Shown piece after piece: positions 1-8,320 of a stretch of DNA of 64,000 bases (within the stretch, counting starts at the first letter, position 1; the number at the start of each line of letters is the position of its first letter). The DNA is from Bradyrhizobium sp. URHD0069 (GTDB lineage: Bacteria; Pseudomonadota; Alphaproteobacteria; Rhizobiales; Xanthobacteraceae). The stretch is from contig NZ_JNIJ01000005.1 of assembly GCF_000701345.1 (NCBI RefSeq), forward strand, positions 1 to 64,000. The letters run 5' to 3'. A model generated the notes under the pieces. That model did not search any database. It had not been told where the DNA came from and saw only the letters and a program-made list of their open reading frames with translations. A program made the translations under genes and the position numbers.

Positions 1-318
1 CAGTCGCCGCTTGAGAGATCGGCCGGTCGGCGTTCGCCACACCGGTTGAGCCGGAGCTGCAAGAGGGGAGCAGATGGTAGGATCGATCGATCCGAGGTGC
101 GAGACAGTCCGTGGGACCCATTGGCCGAAGAAAGGTCGTGAGGCTGTTTGGAGCTCGCGTCGCGGAAACCATCTTGGCCAGCGGTCTAAAACACACCGCA
201 TCAACAGGCCGGACATATGGATGCAAGCGATCCGATCAGACCCTGAAGAACTCTTGTGGCACGGGGGCCGTCCACATATGGGTCCCGGCTTTCGCCGGGA
301 CGACGAAAGAAATTCGCT
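1..318. other. intergenic left edge, no gene seen
   Basis: No convincing coding sequence on either strand. Open frames that cross this stretch run antisense into the ligase gene that follows and have no recognisable protein features. The only structure I see is a half copy of the dispersed hairpin repeat near its right end. Confidence 0.5.
274..305. repeat. half copy of palindromic repeat family A
   Basis: Contains ATGGGTCCC followed by a CCCGGC/GCCGGG hairpin and GACGAC, the right-hand half of the longer repeats at 4815, 6882 and 8179. It sits just downstream of the minus-strand ligase stop codon and could act as a 3'-end hairpin. Confidence 0.55.
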
Positions 319-1863
319 TCACACCCGCACCACCGTCTTCGGCCAGTACTTGTCCCGCAAATGCCGCTTCACCAGCTTGCCGGTGGGCGTACGCGGCAGT
401 TCGGCTTCGAAGTCGATGCTGCGCGGGCATTTGATCGGCGACAGGCGCTTGCGGCAGAATAATATCAGCTCGGCTTCGAGTTCCTTCCCGGCGCGCGCCA
501 TGTCGTGCGGCTGCACTACCGCCTTGACCTCTTCGCCCATCTCCTCATTCGGCACCCCGAACACCGCAACGTCGGCGACGCCGGGGTGCGTGATCAGCAC
601 ATCCTCGGTCTCTTGCGGATAGATGTTCACGCCGCCGGAGATGATCATGTAGGACTTGCGGTCGGTGAGATAGAGAAAGCCTTCGTCGTCGAGATAGCCG
701 ACGTCGCCGAGCGTCGACCAGCCCCTGGCGTTATAGGCGCGTTGCGTCTTCTCGGGATCGTTGTGATAGGAAAACACCGGCGCGTCGGCGAAATACACCG
801 TGCCGATCTGTCCGGCGGGCAGTTCCTGATCGTTCTCGTCGAGTATCCTGACCTTGCCGACTACGGCGCGGCCGACAGTGCCGCGATGCGTCAGCCATTG
901 CTGCGAGGTCGAAACGGTGACGCCGTTGCCTTCGGAACCGGCATAATACTCGATCAGGATCGGTCCCCACCACTCGATCATCTTCGCCTTGACGTCGATC
1001 GGGCAGGGCGCGGCGGCGTGGATCGCGCCCTTCAGCGATGAGACGTCGTAGCGCGCGCGCGCTTCGTCCGGCAGCTTCAGCATGCGCACGAACATGGTCG
1101 GTACCAGCTGCGACTGGCTAACCTTGTGCTTCTCGACCAGTTTCAGGAATTCCTCTGCGTCGAAGGATTCCATGACGATCGAGGTGCCGCCGAGCGTGAT
1201 CGCCATCATGTTGAAGCGCAGGGGAGCGGCGTGATACAGCGGCGCCGGCGACAGATAGATGCTGTCGGAGTTCATGCCGCACATGTCCGCGCAGAGAGTT
1301 TTCAGAAACGGGTTTGGCAGATCGATCGGTTTCTTCTCGTTTTCGCGCTTGATGCCTTTCGGGCGGCCGGTGGTGCCCGAAGAGTACAGCATGTCGTAGC
1401 CGGCGACTTCGTCAGGGATCGGCGTGGTCGGCTGCACGATGGCTTCCTTGTCCCACGAGCGAAAGCCGGGCAACGGGTCATCGAGCATGTAGAACAGCGG
1501 CGCGCCGGGCGCGTTTGTGACCAGCTCCTTGATCTGCTCGGCGCATTTCGGAGAAGTGATGACGACGCGCGCGCCACAGTCTTTGACGATGTAGGCGATC
1601 TCGTCCTGGGTGAGATAGCGGCTGATCGCGGTGTAATAGAGCCCGCTGCGCTGCGCCGCCCAGCATATCTCCATGAACGCCAGTCGGTTTTCGATCAGAA
1701 AGGCGATGTGGTCGCCCGCTCTCAGGCCGAGCGAACGAAACAGATGCGCGCCCTGGTTCGACAATTCGTCGAGCTCGCGATAGCTGATCGCCTTGCCGCT
1801 GCCCGCCATCTGATAGGCGATCTTGTTCGGCTGGGTGCGCGCGTACACCGACGGATGGGTCAT
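319..1863 (-). CDS. AMP-forming acyl-CoA synthetase (FadD-like)
   Basis: A 514-residue member of the ANL superfamily, which activates a carboxylic acid with ATP to an acyl-adenylate and then a CoA thioester. The phosphate-binding loop reads YSSGTTGRPKG near residue 160, the adenylate motif YYAGSEGNG lies near 310, the hinge GDVGYLDDEGFLYLTDRKSYMIISGG near 390-415, and the C-terminal catalytic lysine is in PRTPTGK near residue 500. The length is usual for short or medium-chain and aromatic acid ligases. It lies downstream of the thiolase gene on the same strand, separated by a palindromic repeat of about 80 bp, so the two are probably co-transcribed away from the TetR gene. The substrate cannot be read from the sequence; an acyl or phenylpropanoid acid is plausible from the neighbours. 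Confidence 0.9.
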   Translation of the reverse strand: MTHPSVYARTQPNKIAYQMAGSGKAISYRELDELSNQGAHLFRSLGLRAGDHIAFLIENRLAFMEICWAAQRSGLYYTAISRYLTQDEIAYIVKDCGARVVITSPKCAEQIKELVTNAPGAPLFYMLDDPLPGFRSWDKEAIVQPTTPIPDEVAGYDMLYSSGTTGRPKGIKRENEKKPIDLPNPFLKTLCADMCGMNSDSIYLSPAPLYHAAPLRFNMMAITLGGTSIVMESFDAEEFLKLVEKHKVSQSQLVPTMFVRMLKLPDEARARYDVSSLKGAIHAAAPCPIDVKAKMIEWWGPILIEYYAGSEGNGVTVSTSQQWLTHRGTVGRAVVGKVRILDENDQELPAGQIGTVYFADAPVFSYHNDPEKTQRAYNARGWSTLGDVGYLDDEGFLYLTDRKSYMIISGGVNIYPQETEDVLITHPGVADVAVFGVPNEEMGEEVKAVVQPHDMARAGKELEAELILFCRKRLSPIKCPRSIDFEAELPRTPTGKLVKRHLRDKYWPKTVVRV

Positions 1864-1878
1864 GGGGTTTCCTTGGGC

Positions 1879-1961
1879 GCGAATGGCGAATGGCGAGTAG
1901 CGAATAGGGAAGAACGAACGTTGCTCCTTTCCATTCGCTACTCGCCACTCGCTACTCGCCT
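1879..1961. repeat. palindromic repeat family F (GCGAATGGCGAGTAGCGAAT type)
   Basis: Two arms rich in GCGAATGGCGAGTAGCGAATA and its complement TATTCGCTACTCGCC, separated by about 20 bp, form a long imperfect hairpin between the thiolase and ligase genes. A second copy lies at 3931-4010. Confidence 0.75.
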
Positions 1962-1969
1962 CTTCCTTC

Positions 1970-3142
1970 TTACAGCCTTTCCACGATCGTCACATTCGCC
2001 ATGCCGCCGCCTTCACACATGGTCTGCAGGCCGTAGCGTTTGTTGCGCTGCTTGAGCGCGTTGATCAGCGTGGTCATCAGCTTGGTGCCGGAGCCGCCCA
2101 AGGGATGGCCGAGCGCGATGGCGCCGCCATTGACGTTGAGTCTTGCGGGGTCCGCGCCGGTCGTCTTCAGCCAAGCCGTCGGCACCGAGGCAAAGGCCTC
2201 GTTGACCTCGAACAGATCGATGTCGTCGATTGACATGCCGGCCTTCTTCAGGGCGCGCTCGGTCGCATGCAATGGCGCATCCAGCATGATCACGGGATCG
2301 CCACCCATCATGGTCATGTGATGGATCCGCGCCATCGGCTTCACGCCGAGCGACTTGAGGCCCTTTTCGTTGACCACCATCACGCCGGAGGCACCGTCGC
2401 AGATCTGGCTGGCGCTGGCGGCGGTGAGCTTGCCGTTCTCCGCGATCAGCTTGACGCTCTTGATGCCATCGAGGCTGACGTCGAAGCGGATACCTTCATC
2501 GATGTTGTGGGTGTCGGTCGAACCGTCGGCGCGGGTGATCTGCAGCGGAATGATTTCGTCCTTGAACTTGCCGGCCTGCGTCGCCGCAATGGCGCGCTGG
2601 TGGCTGTCATAGGAAAACTCGTCGAGCTCATCCTTCGAGAGGCCGTACTTTTCCGCCATCATCTCGGCGCCGGTGAACTGGCTGAACACGATGTTCGGAT
2701 AGCGCTTCTCGATGTTCGGGCTCTTGTAGGTACCGAAGCCGTTCTTGGCCGGCAGCGAGGAGGCGAGGCCCATCGGCACCCGCGTCATGGATTCGACGCC
2801 GGCGGCGATGACGCAGTCCATGCTGCCGGACATCACGGCCTGGGCTGCGAAATGCAGCGCCTGCTGCGACGAACCGCATTGCCGATCGATCGAAGTGCCG
2901 GGCACGGTCTCGGGAAGCTTCGACGCCATGATGGCGTTGCGGGCGATGTTGTTGGACTGTTCGCCGGTCTGCATCACGCACCCCATGATCACGTCTTCGA
3001 TCTGGTCGGGAGCAGCGCCGGAACGTTCGACCAGCGAATCCAGCACCGTGGCCGCGAGATCCGCCGGATGCCAGCCTACGAGGCGTCCTCCTTTGCGACC
3101 GCCTGCGGTGCGTGCGGCAGCGACGATATAAGCCTCGGCCAT
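1970..3142 (-). CDS. acetyl-CoA C-acyltransferase (thiolase)
   Basis: A 390-residue type II thiolase that cleaves a 3-ketoacyl-CoA with CoA, or condenses two acyl-CoA units. The acylated cysteine is C89 in DRQCGSS. The C-terminal catalytic pair is visible as GGAIALGHPLGGSG (His) and MCEGGGMAN (Cys), and NEAFA is present near residue 300. Start choice: the MAEAYIVAAART N-terminus matches the family and no longer extension is needed. It diverges from the TetR regulator, with a candidate operator between them, and is followed by a CoA ligase. It probably supplies the last step of the acyl-CoA degradation encoded by this cluster. Confidence 0.93.
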   Translation of the reverse strand: MAEAYIVAAARTAGGRKGGRLVGWHPADLAATVLDSLVERSGAAPDQIEDVIMGCVMQTGEQSNNIARNAIMASKLPETVPGTSIDRQCGSSQQALHFAAQAVMSGSMDCVIAAGVESMTRVPMGLASSLPAKNGFGTYKSPNIEKRYPNIVFSQFTGAEMMAEKYGLSKDELDEFSYDSHQRAIAATQAGKFKDEIIPLQITRADGSTDTHNIDEGIRFDVSLDGIKSVKLIAENGKLTAASASQICDGASGVMVVNEKGLKSLGVKPMARIHHMTMMGGDPVIMLDAPLHATERALKKAGMSIDDIDLFEVNEAFASVPTAWLKTTGADPARLNVNGGAIALGHPLGGSGTKLMTTLINALKQRNKRYGLQTMCEGGGMANVTIVERL

Positions 3143-3203
3143 GTGCGTTTTCCCTGATTGTTGTTTTGAATGAGAAGCGGATTTAAGGGGCGCAGCGGGA
3201 TTT

Positions 3204-3223
3204 AGTCAATCAATCAATTAACT
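3204..3223. promoter_or_regulatory. candidate TetR operator in the divergent thiolase/tetR gap
   Basis: AGTCAAT, six bases, then ATTAACT: an inverted repeat with one mismatch per 7-bp arm. It lies between the divergent thiolase start (3142) and the TetR start (3230). TetR proteins commonly repress such divergent units. Binding is inferred, not shown. Confidence 0.45.
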
Positions 3224-3229
3224 CTTGAG

Positions 3230-3946
3230 GTGGGCGGCCGCATCGGGTTAGCTGCGGTCCGCACGTCTTCGCGGGCAAGCATCGGATCACAGTTGAATAC
3301 CGTCGTATCGAACAGCATTCAGGCTGCAAAAAATACCACCGCCGAAAAGCTCCTCGTCGCGGCGAGCGAATTGATGATCGAGCGCTCGTCGATCGAGGTG
3401 TCGTTGAGCGATATCGCGCAGAAATCCGGCGTCAACGCCGCCCTGGTGAAATATCACTTCGGCAACAAGGACGGCCTGCTGCTGGCGTTATTGGCGCGGG
3501 ACGCCGCGACCGAAGTGAGCCATCTTGAATATCTCTTGGCGCAGCCGATTACGCCGACCGCGAAACTCAAGCTGCATATCGCGGGCATCATCCGGGCGTA
3601 TCACCAGTTTCCCTACATGAACCGCCTGATCCACTACCTCTTGCACGAGAGCAGCGCGGCAGCCGCCGACGAAGTCTCGAAATTCTTTGTCGCGCCGCTG
3701 CTGGACTTCCATCGCCGGCTGCTCGCGGAAGGCGTCAAGTCGCGCGAGTTCCGCGATATTGATCCGGTGCTGTTTTACACCAGCCTGATCGGCGCCTGCG
3801 ATCATTTGTTTTTCGGAAGGCACGCGATGTCGCGGGCGACCGGCGTCGGCCCGGTCACGGAACAAGTCTGCCGCCAGTACATCAGGCATATGGAAGCGCT
3901 GATTTGCGGAGGCATGTTGACGACGAGAAAAGCGAATGGCGAGTAG
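3230..3946 (+). CDS. TetR/AcrR family transcriptional regulator
   Basis: The protein has an N-terminal TetR helix-turn-helix (AEKLLVAASELMIERSSIEVSLSDIAQKSGVNAALVKYHFGNKDGLLLALL, roughly residues 36-88) and an all-helical ligand domain behind it. The annotated GTG start at 3230 gives 238 residues, but the first 20 or so are poor in family features; TTG at 3293 would give 217 residues and is an alternative. It diverges from the thiolase and precedes the SDR and feruloyl-CoA synthase genes, so it probably represses one or both units, with an acyl-CoA as likely ligand. The last residues (KANGE) and stop are supplied by a dispersed palindromic repeat that begins inside the gene. Confidence 0.85.
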   Translation: MGGRIGLAAVRTSSRASIGSQLNTVVSNSIQAAKNTTAEKLLVAASELMIERSSIEVSLSDIAQKSGVNAALVKYHFGNKDGLLLALLARDAATEVSHLEYLLAQPITPTAKLKLHIAGIIRAYHQFPYMNRLIHYLLHESSAAAADEVSKFFVAPLLDFHRRLLAEGVKSREFRDIDPVLFYTSLIGACDHLFFGRHAMSRATGVGPVTEQVCRQYIRHMEALICGGMLTTRKANGE

Positions 3947-4010
3947 CGAATAGCGAATGGATAGGGTTGTGTGTTCTTGCCCCCATTCGCTACTCCCTAT
4001 TCGCCACTCA
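3931..4010. repeat. palindromic repeat family F, second copy
   Basis: Same GCGAATGGCGAGTAGCGAATA / TATTCGCCACTC arms as the copy at 1879-1961. It overlaps the last codons and stop of the TetR gene and fills the gap to the SDR gene. Confidence 0.75.
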
Positions 4011-4047
4011 CCCACTTAGAAGAAACGCCCAAGGAAAGGTCTTACCC

Positions 4048-4806
4048 ATGCAGTTGAAAGACGTTGCCGTTCTCATCACCGGCGGTGGTTCCGGCCTCGG
4101 CGCCGCCACCGCGCGCGCCATGGCCGCCAAGGGCGCGAAAATCGCCGTGCTCGACCAGAGCGAGGAGAATGCCGAGAAGGTCGCGGCCGAGGTGAAAGGC
4201 GTCGCCGTCGTTGCCGACGTCACCGATGAGGAGCAGGTCAAGGCTGCGATCGCCAAGGCGGAAGCCGCCCACGGCATCGCGCGCGTGCTGATGAACTGCG
4301 CCGGCATCGGCGGATCGCAGCGCACCGTCGGCAAGGACGGCGTCTATCCGCTCGCGAAGTTCGTCCGCATCATCAACGTCAATCTGATCGGCACTTTCAA
4401 TGTGCTGCGGCTGTTCGCGGAGCGGCTGGCGACCGAAGCGCCGGTTGGAGAAGAGCGCGGCGTCATCATCAACACCGCCAGCGTCGCGGCCTATGAAGGC
4501 CAGATCGGCCAGATTGCCTATTCGGCGTCCAAAGGCGGCGTGGTTGGCCTGACGTTGCCGGCGGCGCGCGATCTCGCGAGCTTGAAAATCCGCGTCAACA
4601 CCATCGCGCCCGGCCTGTTCCTGACGCCGCTGTTGATGGGATTGAACGAGGAAGCGCGCAAGAGCCTCGGCGCGCAGGTGCCGCATCCGGCGCGGCTCGG
4701 CGATGCCTCCGAATACGGCAATCTCGCGGTGCACATCGTGGAGAATGCCATGCTCAACGGCGAGACCATCCGCCTTGATGGCGCGATCCGCATGGCACCG
4801 AGGTAG
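4048..4806 (+). CDS. SDR family dehydrogenase, 3-hydroxyacyl-CoA dehydrogenase type 2-like
   Basis: A 252-residue short-chain dehydrogenase starting at ATG 4048 (MQLKDVAVLITGGGSGLG). An upstream in-frame extension exists but runs through the palindromic repeat and is unlikely. The cofactor loop TGGGSGLG is at residues 11-18, DQ near 38 suggests NAD(H), NCAG is near 88-91, and the catalytic Ser and YSASKGG (Tyr, Lys) are near 150-165. The sequence style, with MNCAGIGGSQRTVGKDGVYPL, resembles mitochondrial HSD10, which oxidises 3-hydroxyacyl-CoA. Position between a thiolase/ligase unit and a second CoA ligase fits beta-oxidation of the acid activated next door. Confidence 0.88.
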   Translation: MQLKDVAVLITGGGSGLGAATARAMAAKGAKIAVLDQSEENAEKVAAEVKGVAVVADVTDEEQVKAAIAKAEAAHGIARVLMNCAGIGGSQRTVGKDGVYPLAKFVRIINVNLIGTFNVLRLFAERLATEAPVGEERGVIINTASVAAYEGQIGQIAYSASKGGVVGLTLPAARDLASLKIRVNTIAPGLFLTPLLMGLNEEARKSLGAQVPHPARLGDASEYGNLAVHIVENAMLNGETIRLDGAIRMAPR

Positions 4807-4814
4807 TTGTTGTT

Positions 4815-4932
4815 GTCGTCCCCGCGTTCGCGGGGACCCATACTCCGCGGCGTTGATTGTTTCAGAAGGTCTCGGCCACTATGCCACAATGAGATGGCAC
4901 GGCGTATGGGTCCCGGCGTTCGCCGGGACGAC
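4815..4932. repeat. palindromic repeat family A, paired hairpins
   Basis: GTCGTCCCCGCGTTCGCGG...GACCCATA at the left is mirrored by TATGGGTCCCGGCGTTCGCCGGGACGAC at the right, so each end is a small hairpin and the whole element is an inverted repeat of about 118 bp. The same element occupies the next two intergenic gaps of this operon. Confidence 0.85.
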
Positions 4933-4990
4933 AGCAATGATAACAAGGATCCGCAAAGGATCGAAACAAAGGGTTCTGGGAGACGCAATA

Positions 4991-6865
4991 ATGAGTGGGA
5001 ATGCAGCCGTCGCGCTGACCAAGCCGGCCTTTCGCAAGATCGAGTGGCTCGATCGCGACATCGCGGTCGAGCGGCGGCCCGACGGCGTCCTCGTGTTGAA
5101 GTCGCGCATTCCATTGAAATCCTACGAGAAGCACATCCCGGCCTCGTTGGTGAAATGGGCCAAGGAGAAACCCAATTGTATCTGGCTGGCGCAGCGCACG
5201 GGCGCGGACCGGCAATGGCGCAAGCTGTCGTATGGCGAGGCGAAGCGCACGGTCGACGCGCTGACCCAGGGCATTCTCAATCTAGGGCTCGAGCCCGGCC
5301 GACCCGTCGCGATTCTGTCAGGCAATTCGATCGAGCATGCGCTGATGACGCAGGCCGCGATGCAGGCGCGGTTTCCGGCCGCCCCGGTTTCGCCGGCCTA
5401 TTCGCTGATGAGCCAGGATCATCTCAAGCTCAGATACCTGTTCGACCTGATCAAGCCGGCCGTGGTGATGGTGCAGGACGGACCGACCTTCGAGAAGGCG
5501 CTGAAGGTGCTCGATCTCGACGGCGTCACTGTGATTCACGTCGCGCGTCCCTGCGAGGGCATCAAAAGCATCGCGTTCGCCGAACTGGCGGCGACGCCGA
5601 TAGCAAAAGACGTCGAAGAATCGATCGCCAACATCACGCCCGATACGGTCGGCAAGCTGCTGTTCACCTCCGGCTCGACCGGGATGCCCAAGGCTGTCAT
5701 CAACACCCAAGAGATGATGTGCGCCAATGCCGCGATGATGATGCAGTGTCGGCCGCGCGATCCAAATGGGCCTCAGGCCACGTATCTCGACTGGATGCCG
5801 TGGAATCACACCATGGGCGGCAATGCGCTGTTCAATCCGGTGCTGACCGAAGGCGGCACGCTCTACATCGACGACGGCCGCCCGATGCCAGGCCAGATCG
5901 ACGAGACGCTGCGTAACCTGCACGAGATATCGCCGACCTATTACGCCAACGTGCCCGCGGGCTACGCCGCGCTTGCCGCTGCCATGGAGAAGGACGATGC
6001 GCTGTGCCGGAGCTTCTTCAGGAATCTGGGTTTGATGGCCTATGGCGGTGCGCGTCTGCCGGACGATCTCTATGAGCGGATGCAGGCGCTCGCGGTGCGC
6101 GCCACCGGCGAGCGCATCGTATTCTACACCGGCTGGGGCTCGACCGAGACCGCGCCGACGTCGACGGGGACCTATTGGAACACCGAGCGTGTCGGGCTGA
6201 TCGGACTGCCATTTCCCGGCGTCGAACTGAAGATGGTCCCGGTCGGATCGAAATATGAATTGCGCCTGCGCGGCGTCAACGTCACGCCGGGCTATTTCGG
6301 CCGTCCCGATCTCACCAAGGCCGCGTTCGACGAGGAAGGCTTTTATTGCATCGGCGACGCCGGCGTGTTCGTCGATCCCGAAGACCCGCTGCAGGGCATC
6401 ATCTTTGCAGGCCGTGTGGTGGAGGATTTCAAGCTGACGACCGGCACCTTCGTTCATGTCGGATCGTTGCGCACCGATGCCATCGCCGCCGCGACGCCGG
6501 TGATACAGGACGCGCTGGTGACCGGACAGGACCGCCCGTTCGTGGGACTGTTGGCATGGCCCAATCTCCACGCCTGCCGGCAGATCGTCGGCGATCCCGA
6601 CGCGAGCTATGAGGACGTCGTCAAACACCGTGATGTGATTGCATGCCTCAAGCGCGGGCTGGAAGCGCATAACAAATCGACCAAGGGTGCCAGCAGCATG
6701 CGGATCGCGCGGGCAATGCTGATGGTCGATCCGGCCTCGATCGACGGCAATGAACTCACGGATAAAGGTTACATCAATCAACGCGCCGGGCTCGAGCGCC
6801 GCGCCACGCTGGTGGAGCGGCTCTATGCCGATCCGCCCGGAGAGGATGTGATTGTGCTGCAATGA
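4991..6865 (+). CDS. fcs: feruloyl-CoA synthase-type CoA ligase
   Basis: ATG 4991 gives 624 residues, the usual length for bacterial feruloyl-CoA synthases, which are longer than FadD enzymes. The P-loop LLFTSGSTGMPKAVINTQ is near residue 220, the DWMPWNHTMGGN block near 265, the aromatic-lined TGWGSTETAPTST motif near 380, and the C-terminal NELTDKGYINQRA carries the catalytic lysine. Such enzymes activate ferulate, p-coumarate and related acids to CoA thioesters. No hydroxycinnamoyl-CoA hydratase-lyase gene is adjacent; instead the cluster supplies dehydrogenases, an SDR and a thiolase, so a CoA-dependent beta-oxidative route or a different aryl or alkyl acid substrate is possible. An upstream in-frame extension passes through the repeat and is rejected. 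Confidence 0.82.
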   Translation: MSGNAAVALTKPAFRKIEWLDRDIAVERRPDGVLVLKSRIPLKSYEKHIPASLVKWAKEKPNCIWLAQRTGADRQWRKLSYGEAKRTVDALTQGILNLGLEPGRPVAILSGNSIEHALMTQAAMQARFPAAPVSPAYSLMSQDHLKLRYLFDLIKPAVVMVQDGPTFEKALKVLDLDGVTVIHVARPCEGIKSIAFAELAATPIAKDVEESIANITPDTVGKLLFTSGSTGMPKAVINTQEMMCANAAMMMQCRPRDPNGPQATYLDWMPWNHTMGGNALFNPVLTEGGTLYIDDGRPMPGQIDETLRNLHEISPTYYANVPAGYAALAAAMEKDDALCRSFFRNLGLMAYGGARLPDDLYERMQALAVRATGERIVFYTGWGSTETAPTSTGTYWNTERVGLIGLPFPGVELKMVPVGSKYELRLRGVNVTPGYFGRPDLTKAAFDEEGFYCIGDAGVFVDPEDPLQGIIFAGRVVEDFKLTTGTFVHVGSLRTDAIAAATPVIQDALVTGQDRPFVGLLAWPNLHACRQIVGDPDASYEDVVKHRDVIACLKRGLEAHNKSTKGASSMRIARAMLMVDPASIDGNELTDKGYINQRAGLERRATLVERLYADPPGEDVIVLQ

Positions 6866-6881
6866 ACTTCAACCCTGCATC

Positions 6882-6998
6882 GTCGTCCCCGCGAACGCGG
6901 GGACCCATACGCCGAGGCCTATCAGGGTCGGGTCGGAGCCAATTTCGGATAAAACACAAACGCCGGTGGTTATGGGTCCCCGCGTTCGCGGGGACGAC
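6882..6998. repeat. palindromic repeat family A, paired hairpins
   Basis: GTCGTCCCCGCGAACGCGG...ACCCATACGCC and the mirrored GGTTATGGGTCCCCGCG...GACGAC flank about 50 bp of unique sequence. It lies between the CoA synthase and the first acyl-CoA dehydrogenase gene. Confidence 0.85.
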
Positions 6999-7038
6999 CT
7001 ACTAAAAAGATACACCTCACACACAACAGAGCAGCGCC

Positions 7039-8166
7039 ATGAATTTCGATTTTTCCGACGAACAAAAACAGCTCCGCGACGAGGCCCGAAAATTTCTCGC
7101 CGAAAAATGTCCGCCGAAAGCGGTGCGCGTGGTGCTCGACGGCAAGGAGCCCTACGATCGCGAATTGTGGAAGGGGCTCGCCGACATGGGCTTTCTCGGC
7201 GTCGCGATCCCGGAAGAATTCGGCGGCGCCGGTGCCGGCCATCTCGAACTCTGCGTGATCGCGGAAGAAATGGGCCGTGCGCTCGCACCGGTGCCGTTTT
7301 CGTCAACGGTCTATCTCGCGGCGGAAGCCATCCTGCTCGCCGGCAGCGATGCGCAAAAGCAGAAATGGCTGCCCCTGATTGCGTCGGGCGATGCGATCGG
7401 CACGCTGGCGCTGTTCGAAGGCAAGGGCAATCCTTCGCCGGAAGGGATCAAGCTCTCGGCAACCGGCGGTAGCCTCAACGGCGTGAAGAAGCCGGTGCCC
7501 GACGGCGCCATTGCCGATTTCGCCATTGTCGCCGCACGCACCGGCTCGACCGGCCGCGACAGCGACGTCTCGCTGTTTCTGGTGGACATGAAAGCCGGGG
7601 ACGTCGAGGCCAGGACTTTGACCAGTGTCGACCCCTCGCGCGGCCAGGCCGAACTTGCCTTCAGGAATTGCAAGGCTGAGCCGCTCGGTGCCGCCGGGGA
7701 GGGCTGGAGCACCCTTTCCCAGCTGCTTGACCGCGCCGCGGTGCTGATAGCGTTCGAGCAGGTCGGCGGCGCCGATCGCGCGCTCGAAATGGGCCGTGAC
7801 TACGCGCTCGACCGCATCGCGTTCGGCCGGCCGATCGGCTCGTTCCAGGCGGTGAAGCATATGCTCGCCGACATGTACGTCGCGGCGACGCTGGCGCGTT
7901 CGAATTGTTACTATGGAGCCTGGGCGCTCTCGACCAACGCGTCGGAACTGCCGGAGGCCGCCGCCGCCGCGCGGATCAGCGCGACGCAGGCGTTCCAGCA
8001 TTGCGCCAAGAACAACATCCAGGTGCATGGCGGCATGGGCTTCACCTGGGAGTTCGATTGCCACCTTTATTACCGCCGCGCCAATGCGACCGCGCTGTCG
8101 CTCGGCAGTCTCTCTTATTGGGAAGACGCACTGATCGACCGGATGCGCAAGAAGAACGCGGCGTAA
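7039..8166 (+). CDS. acyl-CoA dehydrogenase
   Basis: A 375-residue FAD flavoprotein of the acyl-CoA dehydrogenase family, expected to introduce the alpha,beta double bond in an acyl-CoA. The N-terminal helical domain starts MNFDFSDEQKQLRDEARKFL. The middle beta domain is degenerate compared with classic enzymes (GTLALFEGKGNPSPEGIKLSATGGSLNGVKKPVPDG), and the C-terminal helical domain carries DYALDRIAFGRPIGSFQAVKHMLADM and QVHGGMGFTWEFDCHLYYRRA. This split from the 415-residue type resembles the small partner of paired dehydrogenases such as PimD or steroid side-chain FadE pairs. It may therefore work as a heteromer with one of the two paralogues downstream (inference). Confidence 0.9.
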   Translation: MNFDFSDEQKQLRDEARKFLAEKCPPKAVRVVLDGKEPYDRELWKGLADMGFLGVAIPEEFGGAGAGHLELCVIAEEMGRALAPVPFSSTVYLAAEAILLAGSDAQKQKWLPLIASGDAIGTLALFEGKGNPSPEGIKLSATGGSLNGVKKPVPDGAIADFAIVAARTGSTGRDSDVSLFLVDMKAGDVEARTLTSVDPSRGQAELAFRNCKAEPLGAAGEGWSTLSQLLDRAAVLIAFEQVGGADRALEMGRDYALDRIAFGRPIGSFQAVKHMLADMYVAATLARSNCYYGAWALSTNASELPEAAAAARISATQAFQHCAKNNIQVHGGMGFTWEFDCHLYYRRANATALSLGSLSYWEDALIDRMRKKNAA

Positions 8167-8178
8167 ACAACAAGAGGT

Positions 8179-8296
8179 GTCGTCCCCGCGAAAGCGGGGA
8201 CCCATACTCCGGGAAGTCTCGATGAGAAGATGCTGCCAAACTCCGGAACAATGTTAGGCGCCGGTGGCTATGGGTCCCCGCGTTCGCGGGGACGAC
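8179..8296. repeat. palindromic repeat family A, paired hairpins
   Basis: Third successive copy in this operon: GTCGTCCCCGCGAAAGCGG...ACCCATACTCC at the left and GGCTATGGGTCCCCGCG...GACGAC at the right. Confidence 0.85.
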
Positions 8297-8320
8297 AACA
8301 GAATTCTAGGGACGACACAG

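Noticed and set aside
74..622. Plus-strand frame at the left edge of the window
   Set aside because: It crosses a hairpin repeat and runs antisense into the CoA ligase; no protein family features.
5318..6862. Long minus-strand frame opposite the feruloyl-CoA synthase gene
   Set aside because: Antisense shadow with no ribosome site or domain; the plus strand has all ligase motifs.
4815..8296. CRISPR-like array from the regularly spaced hairpins
   Set aside because: Copies are over 1 kb apart, lie between genes, have no spacers of uniform length, and no cas genes are present.
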